The translations under genes were made by a program, and so were the position numbers. From Trichomonas tenax (lineage: Eukaryota > Parabasalia > Trichomonadida > Trichomonadidae): a stretch of 11,058 nucleotides of DNA. The notes beneath the pieces are model-generated. The model saw only the letters and a program-made list of their open reading frames with translations, did not search any database and was not told the DNA's origin. The stretch spans positions 1 through 11,058 of the forward strand of contig JALKBU010001439.1 of assembly GCA_023091735.1 (NCBI GenBank). The letters are read 5' to 3'. Positions 1-6,624 of the stretch are shown here, piece by piece (the stretch's first letter is position 1; each line of letters starts with the position of its first letter).

Positions 1-2
1 CT

Positions 3-104
3 TTATATATCCACAGCATTTTAGATGGGAAAATTTTTCATTTGCCACCAAAATTAGACCTTAAATATTCATACTGGTGGAGAAAAATCGAGATGTTTGA
101 GTAG
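3..104 (+). CDS. Possible C-terminal end of an upstream gene (partial)
   Basis: The frame starting at base 3 is open from the left edge and reads 33 codons to a TAG at 102-104. The predicted end is mixed in composition, with LPPKLDLKYSYWW in its middle and KIEMFE before the stop, and does not look like translated low-complexity spacer. The other two forward frames stop within the first 63 bases. Beyond the TAG the sequence becomes plain AT-rich spacer with stops in every frame. A 33-codon open stretch can arise by chance, and no domain can be recognised, so this is only a candidate gene tail. Confidence 0.3.
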   Translation, partial: LYIHSILDGKIFHLPPKLDLKYSYWWRKIEMFE

Positions 105-625
105 GCGTAGAAAATTCAGTGACGCCTCAAATTATTTTTGTGAAAGCTAACTATAATAGCACGAAAGCCATATAACAAGTCTCCATTGTTCTTACATATG
201 ATGTATTATATCTCGTTTTGATTTATTCTTCATTTTGATATGGAATCAATCAATCTGAATTGTTATCGAAAGTGGGGAAAATATCTTTCAATGCGACTGC
301 TGCTAGAAGTGTTTATCTTGAGATTCGCTATACATATAAAACCAAAGAGTCCTTAAGCAATAATGTAATCACATTTAAACTTCATCAAATCATTGATTTA
401 TCGATGTTAAATTGCATCAATCTCAAGACATAAATGCTTATTTATTTGATGTATCATAATTTTAGAATTAGTTATTGCCTATATTTTAACATGTTATAAA
501 AGTGAATAATCAATCAGATGTTGCAAAAAAGTCGTCGAAAAAATTATAAATTTACCAACAATTATCAAATAATCGTTATTGTCACTTCGATATTAAGGTT
601 CTGCCACTTTTAATTATTTTTAAAA
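105..625. other. AT-rich intergenic region upstream of the GTPase gene
   Basis: About 520 bases with frequent stops in all frames and no tRNA-like or rRNA-like sequence that I can see. It should contain the promoter of the GTPase gene. The only candidate element is the TTGTCA described separately near its right end. Short A/T runs and repeated ATCAATC words occur but show no clear arrangement. Confidence 0.7.
579..587 (+). promoter_or_regulatory. Candidate initiator-like element of the GTPase gene
   Basis: TTGTCACTT lies with its A 42 nt before the ATG at 626. The core TCACTT fits the parabasalid initiator pattern TCA-pyrimidine-T-(T/A), in which transcription starts at the A. The resulting leader would have no upstream ATG. 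A second, weaker candidate, CCACTT at 604-609, would give a 20-nt leader. Assignment depends on the organism really being parabasalid, which is not proven. Confidence 0.35.
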
Positions 626-1174
626 ATGGGATTAAAAGATTTACTGAAGAAGATCAAAGCTCGTGAACACGAAATTCGTTTACTTTTCATCGGCCTCAAA
701 GGCTCTGGAAAGTCATCCATCATCGCTTCTTTTCTAAATAAGCCACTCGACGGAATATCTCCAACGCAGGGATTTATCATCACAAACGAGCAGAGAAGTG
801 ACTACAAACTGTCTCTTTGGGACTTATCCGGGTCACAATCGACTCGTACTTCATGGCACAGCTTTTTCGATGGCGCAGATGTCGTAATTTTCGTTGTTGA
901 CGGCTCTAATCGCCAAAATCTCGAAGAATTTAAGAAGGAGTTCGAATCAGCAGTCTCAAAGGATCGTGGAAATCAATTAACATGGGCGATAATGATAAAC
1001 AAATCAGATTTACCGAACTCTGTGTCTGTCGCAGAGATGACAGACTTGCTCGACCTTCAGCAGCATTCAGCGAGGAAAATTATGCCATTTAGTGTCAGTG
1101 CTTTAAAGCGAACTGGAATCGATGAAGCTTTTAACGTTATTCTCAATGATGTTGCCCAGAAGATGGTATATTAA
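626..1174 (+). CDS. ARL2/ARL3-like small GTPase with altered catalytic motifs
   Basis: This 182-residue protein has the usual length for ARL2/ARL3. The start is the first ATG after an in-frame TAA at 611-613. It opens with MGLKDLLKKIKAREHEIRLL, an amphipathic N-terminal helix much like that of ARL2, including Gly2. The motifs in order are: P-loop G23-LKGSGKS-S31; switch I ISPTQGF at 44-50 with the Mg-binding Thr47; switch II WDLSGS at 65-70; guanine-specific NKSD at 125-128; and SAL at 158-160. Family members act as GTP switches in tubulin folding (ARL2) or delivery of lipidated ciliary cargo (ARL3). In switch II, WDIGGQ has become WDLSGS, so the catalytic glutamine is Ser70. The P-loop lacks the usual Asp/Asn-Ala (GLDNAGKT). 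It may bind nucleotide but hydrolyse GTP poorly. It could instead be a lineage-specific Arf-like paralogue. Family assignment is firm; the ARL2 versus ARL3 choice is not. Confidence 0.93.
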   Translation: MGLKDLLKKIKAREHEIRLLFIGLKGSGKSSIIASFLNKPLDGISPTQGFIITNEQRSDYKLSLWDLSGSQSTRTSWHSFFDGADVVIFVVDGSNRQNLEEFKKEFESAVSKDRGNQLTWAIMINKSDLPNSVSVAEMTDLLDLQQHSARKIMPFSVSALKRTGIDEAFNVILNDVAQKMVY

Positions 1175-1372
1175 GTGCCTAAATACATTGTTTTGTTCTT
1201 TATGAATTATAACTTTGAATTCAAATATAAAAATCCTCTAATCATGCATAAATTTACAATTTTATCATTGATATGGTTTTCATATCATGTTTTAGTGCAT
1301 AACAATTTGAAATTATCAAATACATACAAACATTTAATATATATATAAACAATATAACATAAATATGATAAA
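1175..1372. other. Convergent intergenic spacer
   Basis: These 198 bases lie between the ends of the GTPase gene and the oppositely oriented IQ-motif gene. They are strongly A/T-rich with an ATATATATA run near 1340. They must hold both 3' ends. No hairpin terminator or RNA gene is visible. Confidence 0.7.
1180..1183 (+). terminator. Possible polyadenylation tetranucleotide TAAA
   Basis: TAAA begins six bases after the GTPase stop codon. In trichomonads UAAA at or just after the stop acts as the poly(A) signal. The word is common in AT-rich DNA, so this is weak and depends on the organism guess. Confidence 0.2.
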
Positions 1373-4300
1373 TCAGAGGTTCGCAGGTGTGACCATAATC
1401 ATTTCTCCAAGCGAATATTCTTTGAGGACGTCGTCCCACGTTCGCCTCTTTTCGATCGATGTTCTTGGTCTTTCTCTTCTCTTCTTCTTTGTGTCCGATT
1501 GGCTTGTTGGCGCGATAACAGCCTTCAAGTTCTCCTTGTTCGTTTCATCAGCGAATTGGAGAGCGACGGCCTTGTAATAAGGATCCTCTGTGTACCAAGA
1601 AATGTCGATGAATTTTGCAGTTGATTTCGTCGGAGGCTGATTTTGCAGTGGATTTTCAGGAAGTTTCATCTTTGGACGAGCAAACATCTGAGAGACGGCT
1701 CTCTGTAGATATGGAATGAAAGACGCGTGCTGCCTGGCCGTGCTAATGAGGGCCGCTGCAGCTGTTTCTGTGTCGTGATCTTTGGAGAGTCTGACATAGA
1801 TATTCTGGATGAAATCGGAGAACTCAACGGTTCTCAGCGGTGCTTCTGGATCTCCGAGAGCATGTGGCAGCGGAGGCTTCTTGTTCATCGATCTGACTCT
1901 GTGTGCGAATTTCTTGTAAACTTCCTGGTCGTTGGATTGCATCATGTTTGTGAGATGCAACAAAGTGCCTCTGACTGAATCAAGTGGATCTTTGTAGTGC
2001 TTCTTCTTCTCGACTTTCGTTGCTGTGACAGGATGCGGCTGACCTGAAACAATGGGCTTCGTGATGCCGCGATTCTTGACTGAGTTGACACGCGTTTGAT
2101 TGAAGTTGTGCGGCTTTTCGTTGATTTGACGTCCACCACCTGAAAAACTAACGACTTGGCCTTCAATGAAGTTGTCGATGTGGTGGTCCGGCATTCCTGA
2201 GAACCATTTCTTCTTCTCTCTTGGTGCCTCTGGAGCTTTGAATTCACCTTGGATACGTGTGAGGACACCGCCATCGTAAATGATCTTTGTCATGTTGTCA
2301 TCGTCGTAAAGAGTCTTCGCCATTGAAGGCTTCATCGTCTGCATTCGAGGAACGACAATCGGGTGTTTCGACTTCGGTGGCGGCGGGTGCTTCGTCCACT
2401 GCTTCTTGGGAGGTTCTTCAGGCTTCTTTGGAGGTGGCGGTGGCTCTTCTTCCTTCGGAGGAATCAGAGAACTCAAATCAAGCTCTGGAGGACCAAGACT
2501 GTCAACTTCGACGAACGAAATTTCACTCTCTGTTCTCGCCATCTCATTAATGATATGATGGACAACTTTGTTAACGGACTTCAAAGCAATGCCGTTATCA
2601 ATGAACTGCTTCTTGCTTGGAGTGCTGACAACACCACCAGGTCCTCGTTGTTGAGCTTGTGCGTTCTGCAACAAAGTTTGACCAGTTGGATCGTATCCGA
2701 TGACATTTCCTTCTTCATCTTTAATTGTGTATCCAACACCAGGAATGTAGTCTGATGTGACATTGAAGTCTTCGATATTCTTGTATTGCTGTGCAGCGGC
2801 ATCGATTTCTTCATCTGCGTTTTTATTGCCTACTTGAGATACATCTTCATCACTTTCTGCTTCATCGATTTCTTCCTTTTCGCGCATTCTATCTTGCTGG
2901 AATCTGTCATCATCATTCAGAACATTCTTGAAGTTCGAAATACTCTGTGTTGGATCGTTGATGTCCTTTTCACCTTGGAGCTTCTCCTCTTCCTCTTCTT
3001 CTTCAACCTCTCCAAAGTCATCGTTGGTGAAGTATCTTCTGCTGTTGTACTTCGTTTCGAACTCTTTTGGCATATCCTTATCAGCAACGATCTTTTTAGT
3101 GACGACAGCGTGCTTTGATTGCGAGTGGTCTCTGTTCATCTTCTGTCTGTCGTGTCTGTAGGACTCAACAACGCTTGTGACTGGTCGTGCAACGCCTTGT
3201 GTGATGATTCCTGCTGCAGCGAACTTTCTGTTCTTATATTCATTGATGATCTTGCGCTTGATCTGTTGGATCTGGTTGCTTTGTGGAGAGTCTCTGCCTT
3301 GTTTGCCGAACATGATCTGGAGGAATGTCTTATATCGGTTGCTGACATCTGGATCGTCGAAACCGTTCGCGGCGAGTGCAGATTTCATGATTGTGTCATT
3401 GAAGCCGTCTCCAAATTGGATCTTCTTTGATGCGACTTTCTTGACTTGCTGAGTGTCTTTCTTATCTGTTGTTTGGATTTCTGGAACTTCTTCTTCAACT
3501 TCAGATTCATAGTCTTCTTCTTGTTCGTTGATTTGAGGCATCTGAGTCTTCTTTTCATCAGCGTCGGATTTGATATCAAGCATTTTCGCTGCTGATGCCC
3601 TGAGAGCGTTCTCGAATCCACCAACACTGAAAAATGATGATCTCGAAAGTGAATCACTGCTGAGTGTTGCTCTTGTGTTGTCTCTGGATATCTTGAAGAA
3701 GTCTGCAGTGTCCTCTTCTTCTTTGGAATCAACGCTGAGATTGAGAAGTTCCTTTGATGTTGAGATGCGAAGTTTACGCTTGTTGCTGTATTGAGGGAAC
3801 ATCTTGATGTACTTCTCTATCATTCCGTCGCATTTCTTCGGATGGACATCATCTGTTGAGTTCTTCGCGAATGTTGTGACTTTTGTGTTTGTGAATTGCT
3901 TTCCGGCTGCTTCTTGAACGAAATCAGATCGATTTAATAATGTGCTGAAGTGCGATGTGGCTGCTTGCGATGCCTGAGCACGCTTCTTTTCGATGAAAAC
4001 TATGACTTTCATTTCCTCGAACTGTTTGTCAAAACTTGGGTTCATGATTTCGAGTCTTTCGAATTGACCTGGCTCATCGTTGTTTGTTGTGTCTGTGAAG
4101 CTCTTTCCCATCTGAGAGATATCAGTGAGCGGAGAGTAGATCAAAGACAATTGATCAGAAGCCTTCTGAACGCCCTCAACAAGTTGGACGGACTTTACTG
4201 TCCTGAAGAATGGATCGAGTTTCTCGAAGTCAATGGCAGCTGCATGCGAATCGATGGCAGTGATGAGCATCATCATTCTCCTCATGCTTGCTGTGCTGTT

Positions 4301-6067
4301 CCTGAGAGCTTTCCCGTTGTTCTTCCGGATCTCTTTCTGGACTTTATTGAATTTCTCTTTCGTTGAAAGATTCAAAATCTTGAGTGTCTTCGTCGCTCTC
4401 TTGAATGATTCAATCTTCTTGTCATCGTTGCTCATGTCGTGCTTCTTCTTGTAATCTCTTGCGCGCGCATTTGCGATCAACGCAGCTCTCATAAAGAGCG
4501 ATATATCTTGTTTCGTTGAAAGCCACGCTTGGAAGAAAGTTTCTCTTCTTTCGTATCTTGTTTGCGCGTTTGCAATCTTTGTTTCGATCTCAGCACTCTC
4601 TGGACCGTTCAGAAGAAGGAATGGAGAAACCTGGTGATTGATTGAAGTCTTGTAGACATTGTATGTCTGCATCTGGAAGTGTGGTGCAACAAAACCAAAT
4701 GGATGTGGCGAATATCTTCTGCTCCTTAATGCAGCAAGAGCTTTGCCTTTCGTGTGATTGTAATTCGTGTGGATGATATTCGTTGCGACGAAATACTGCC
4801 AATTCTTGCGTCTGCGGATGTAAACAAGCCATCCATACATTGCTGAAGCGATGCATGCAAGTGATTCATTGCCAGCAATCGTGTATGCAAAAAAGCGAGC
4901 AAGGCTTGGAAGAGACTGAATTTTAATGTATCCGTGCGTGTGGAGAATCGTGTTGATGTGCAAGTTCTTCTTGAAAACATTCAAAACAAACAGTTTTTGA
5001 TACTGCCTGTGTCTGTCTTGAAACATTTCAAGCAATTTCAAAAGTTGTCGCTTCGAGTTTGTGACATTGTGCCATTTCGATAAAGCGAGCATTTTCGTTT
5101 TCAGGAGTTCTTTCTGATATGTGATTGTTGATGTCCAGGCCTTGAGTGCGTATTTCATGCAGCGTTTGATGTTGTATTCATCTCCATATTTTTCTTGTTC
5201 GCGATCTGTGAATCTTTGAAGTTTCTTGTTGAATAATGCTTGAATAACACGCTTTCCAACGAAAACTAAATGTTGTTTATCGGCGTCTTTCTTCTTTTTC
5301 TCTTGATTAACTAAGAATTGATTGTAATTCGCTATTTCTGGAATGTGATTGAACTCTGATCTGTCGAAATATAGATTCCTTGTCTTGATTTTCCATAAAA
5401 GGAATGGAACATAGAGCTTTTTGAATACGTGATGATTCGAATTTACAATATGAAAATTGTTGACTGCGTTTCTGCGTTTTGCATTTCTTCTTGTGATAAT
5501 AAGCCACTCAAGAAGCATATTTCTCATTGTTTGAGCGTATGTCTTTCTCACAAAGAGAACTAATTTATTTTCATCGATATAATTGGGAATTAAGTACAAA
5601 TTACACACATTCCACTGATCAAAAGTGAGTTGGTGATAGTTTAATGCGAGTTTTCGACCCCACAATAAACGACGTGTGATTATAGTGAAAAACCTTTCTC
5701 TTTTCTCAGGATCAGTCATTCTCTGTATCGCGAGATTGTAGAAAAATGTACTGTATGATCTTTGGTGAATTGCTTTGTATTTTTTGATGAATTTTATGAA
5801 ATATGATTTAACTCGATATTTTCGCCAGCAGTTTTGTATGATGCTGGCAGCGATATCCATATCTGTGTACTTAAGATCCCTCAAAACTCGTTGGTGGAGC
5901 TTTGTGAATTGCGGCGATTCGCCTGTTTTTTCGAGAAATTTTTGGGAAGGTGTCTTTGGCTTCTCAACAGTCTGGTTAAACTCATCCCAGGTGCTGGAGG
6001 CGGCCGTGATGCGTGAACCGGAACTCGTTTTAGAGCGCTTAGACGCAGGCGAGCTCCGGATGCTCAT
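1373..6067 (-). CDS. Large IQ-motif protein with SFI1-like tryptophan segments
   Basis: This 1564-residue frame has no intron. Its start is the first ATG after an in-frame TAG 15 nt upstream, and it ends in TGA. Residues 1-60 are Ser/Lys-rich. An IQ calmodulin/centrin-binding motif lies at 76-85 (I77, Q78, R82, R85). From about 130 to 540 the chain is basic and helical, with recurring Trp-centred segments such as LLEWLI (185-190), FLLWKI (222-227), ALKAW (307-311), ALSKW (328-332), MYGWL (410-414) and FFQAW (511-515). These resemble the degenerate centrin-binding repeats of SFI1. Residues 680-1190 look disordered, with acidic runs at 847-862 and 1020-1028. A proline-rich stretch spans 1193-1232, and the last 50 residues are basic. 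A role as a calmodulin/centrin-binding scaffold of the basal body, spindle pole or axoneme is inferred. I recognise no specific orthologue, and the C-terminal half matches nothing I know. Confidence 0.92.
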   Translation of the reverse strand: MSIRSSPASKRSKTSSGSRITAASSTWDEFNQTVEKPKTPSQKFLEKTGESPQFTKLHQRVLRDLKYTDMDIAASIIQNCWRKYRVKSYFIKFIKKYKAIHQRSYSTFFYNLAIQRMTDPEKRERFFTIITRRLLWGRKLALNYHQLTFDQWNVCNLYLIPNYIDENKLVLFVRKTYAQTMRNMLLEWLIITRRNAKRRNAVNNFHIVNSNHHVFKKLYVPFLLWKIKTRNLYFDRSEFNHIPEIANYNQFLVNQEKKKKDADKQHLVFVGKRVIQALFNKKLQRFTDREQEKYGDEYNIKRCMKYALKAWTSTITYQKELLKTKMLALSKWHNVTNSKRQLLKLLEMFQDRHRQYQKLFVLNVFKKNLHINTILHTHGYIKIQSLPSLARFFAYTIAGNESLACIASAMYGWLVYIRRRKNWQYFVATNIIHTNYNHTKGKALAALRSRRYSPHPFGFVAPHFQMQTYNVYKTSINHQVSPFLLLNGPESAEIETKIANAQTRYERRETFFQAWLSTKQDISLFMRAALIANARARDYKKKHDMSNDDKKIESFKRATKTLKILNLSTKEKFNKVQKEIRKNNGKALRNSTASMRRMMMLITAIDSHAAAIDFEKLDPFFRTVKSVQLVEGVQKASDQLSLIYSPLTDISQMGKSFTDTTNNDEPGQFERLEIMNPSFDKQFEEMKVIVFIEKKRAQASQAATSHFSTLLNRSDFVQEAAGKQFTNTKVTTFAKNSTDDVHPKKCDGMIEKYIKMFPQYSNKRKLRISTSKELLNLSVDSKEEEDTADFFKISRDNTRATLSSDSLSRSSFFSVGGFENALRASAAKMLDIKSDADEKKTQMPQINEQEEDYESEVEEEVPEIQTTDKKDTQQVKKVASKKIQFGDGFNDTIMKSALAANGFDDPDVSNRYKTFLQIMFGKQGRDSPQSNQIQQIKRKIINEYKNRKFAAAGIITQGVARPVTSVVESYRHDRQKMNRDHSQSKHAVVTKKIVADKDMPKEFETKYNSRRYFTNDDFGEVEEEEEEEKLQGEKDINDPTQSISNFKNVLNDDDRFQQDRMREKEEIDEAESDEDVSQVGNKNADEEIDAAAQQYKNIEDFNVTSDYIPGVGYTIKDEEGNVIGYDPTGQTLLQNAQAQQRGPGGVVSTPSKKQFIDNGIALKSVNKVVHHIINEMARTESEISFVEVDSLGPPELDLSSLIPPKEEEPPPPPKKPEEPPKKQWTKHPPPPKSKHPIVVPRMQTMKPSMAKTLYDDDNMTKIIYDGGVLTRIQGEFKAPEAPREKKKWFSGMPDHHIDNFIEGQVVSFSGGGRQINEKPHNFNQTRVNSVKNRGITKPIVSGQPHPVTATKVEKKKHYKDPLDSVRGTLLHLTNMMQSNDQEVYKKFAHRVRSMNKKPPLPHALGDPEAPLRTVEFSDFIQNIYVRLSKDHDTETAAAALISTARQHASFIPYLQRAVSQMFARPKMKLPENPLQNQPPTKSTAKFIDISWYTEDPYYKAVALQFADETNKENLKAVIAPTSQSDTKKKRRERPRTSIEKRRTWDDVLKEYSLGEMIMVTPANL
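2372..2491 (-). other. Proline-rich linker of the IQ-motif protein
   Basis: Residues 1193-1232 alternate proline runs (PPPPP at 1209-1213, PPPP at 1228-1231) with Lys/Glu blocks. Such stretches commonly bind SH3, WW or profilin-type partners, but no specific ligand consensus is evident. One 60-base line here (2341-2400) counts 36 G/C, the most GC-rich I counted in this gene. Confidence 0.7.
5798..5842 (-). other. IQ motif coding segment
   Basis: Residues 76-90 carry IIQNCWRKYRVK, matching the IQxxxRxxxxR pattern at I77, Q78 and R82, with R85 one position short of the ideal last Arg. In this family the motif binds calmodulin or centrin, often without calcium. It is the only convincing copy; a VIQALFNKKLQR stretch at 274-285 is a weak second. 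Confidence 0.75.
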
Positions 6068-6100
6068 TTTTGGTAAAATCTATAACGGATAAAAATTTAT

Positions 6101-6106
6101 TGACAA
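6101..6106 (-). promoter_or_regulatory. Candidate initiator-like TTGTCA of the IQ-motif gene
   Basis: Read on the minus strand, TTGTCAATAA places its A 34 nt before the ATG at 6067. The leader would contain no other ATG. TCAATA departs from the strict initiator pattern at the base after A, so the assignment rests mainly on matching the TTGTCA before the other two genes. Confidence 0.3.
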
Positions 6107-6601
6107 TTTTTCGCCTCAATTTTTATTTTATTTAATATTTCGATAAAAAATACTCTATAAAGAATAATCACAAATTATTCCGCAGTTTGCCATGTAATAA
6201 ATTTTACTTGACAAAAATCATCAAAATACCGAATCCTTTTGCTAAGCTGCATTTATTCTAAATAGTAGGAGTGATTTATTTTTGCAAGAAAATATTTGAC
6301 ATTTGCACTATATTCACAAAGATCTAAAAATATTTCAAATAGAAAAGTGATAAATAGCTCTTATAACTATAGAAATAAATTAAATTATTTTTAAGATGTG
6401 AAATTGAAACACAGTGTTGACATTACTTCGTGAAAGATATATATATATTGATTCAATTTAAATACCATTTATGGATTAAATTTTTAGTGCAAATCTAATA
6501 ATTAGATAATAAAGCTCTGATTATCATTAGTTGTATACCAAATGAAGGGGAAGGATTTTTTTGACATATAAACAAAATAAAATTTTGGAAATATGATAGA
6601 G

Positions 6602-6607
6602 TTGTCA
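6602..6607 (+). promoter_or_regulatory. Candidate initiator-like TTGTCA of the giant acidic gene
   Basis: TTGTCAAAAA places its A 18 nt before the ATG at 6625 and 36 nt before the in-frame ATG at 6643. The second spacing agrees better with the 34 and 42 nt seen before the other two genes. TCAAAA is not a strict initiator match. Confidence 0.28.
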
Positions 6608-6624
6608 AAAAAAGATAAAATTGT

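Larger units (their letters stand above)
6068..6624. other. Divergent intergenic (two-way promoter) region
   Basis: These 557 bases separate the start codons of two diverging large genes and must hold both promoters. The stretch is very AT-rich, without long frames. TTGACA occurs five times on the + strand, at 6100, 6208, 6296, 6417 and 6561. A TCATTA at 6524-6529 fits the parabasalid initiator pattern but lies 99 nt before the ATG at 6625. It is followed by a short nine-codon frame at 6542-6571 that would act as an upstream ORF if included in the transcript. Confidence 0.6.

Noticed and set aside
35..86. Inverted repeat CCACCA / TGGTGG with flanking TTTTTC / GAAAAA
   Set aside because: The arms are short, the loop is 24 nt, and the outer part needs unequal bulges (5 versus 1 nt). 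It also lies in the possible gene tail, so it was not called as a structured RNA or terminator.
1254..1439. 61-codon minus-strand frame across the convergent spacer
   Set aside because: It overlaps the end of the IQ-motif gene in another frame and consists mostly of translated AT-rich spacer (Ile/Tyr/Leu-rich).
2984..3010. CTC/CTT-rich run as a microsatellite
   Set aside because: It encodes the in-frame acidic run at residues 1020-1028 with mixed GAG/GAA codons and is too short and imperfect to call separately.
3950..4366. A 138-codon plus-strand frame, and some twenty other frames of 60-140 codons within 1373-6092
   Set aside because: All lie opposite or out of frame with the 1564-residue minus-strand gene. 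Their products are Leu/Ser/Arg- or Phe/Cys-rich, as expected from reading its codons the wrong way, and none shows a domain.
6100..6566. TTGACA copies as bacterial -35 promoter boxes
   Set aside because: The gene types, spacing and lack of ribosome-binding sites point to a eukaryote, and -10 partners in AT-rich DNA are meaningless.
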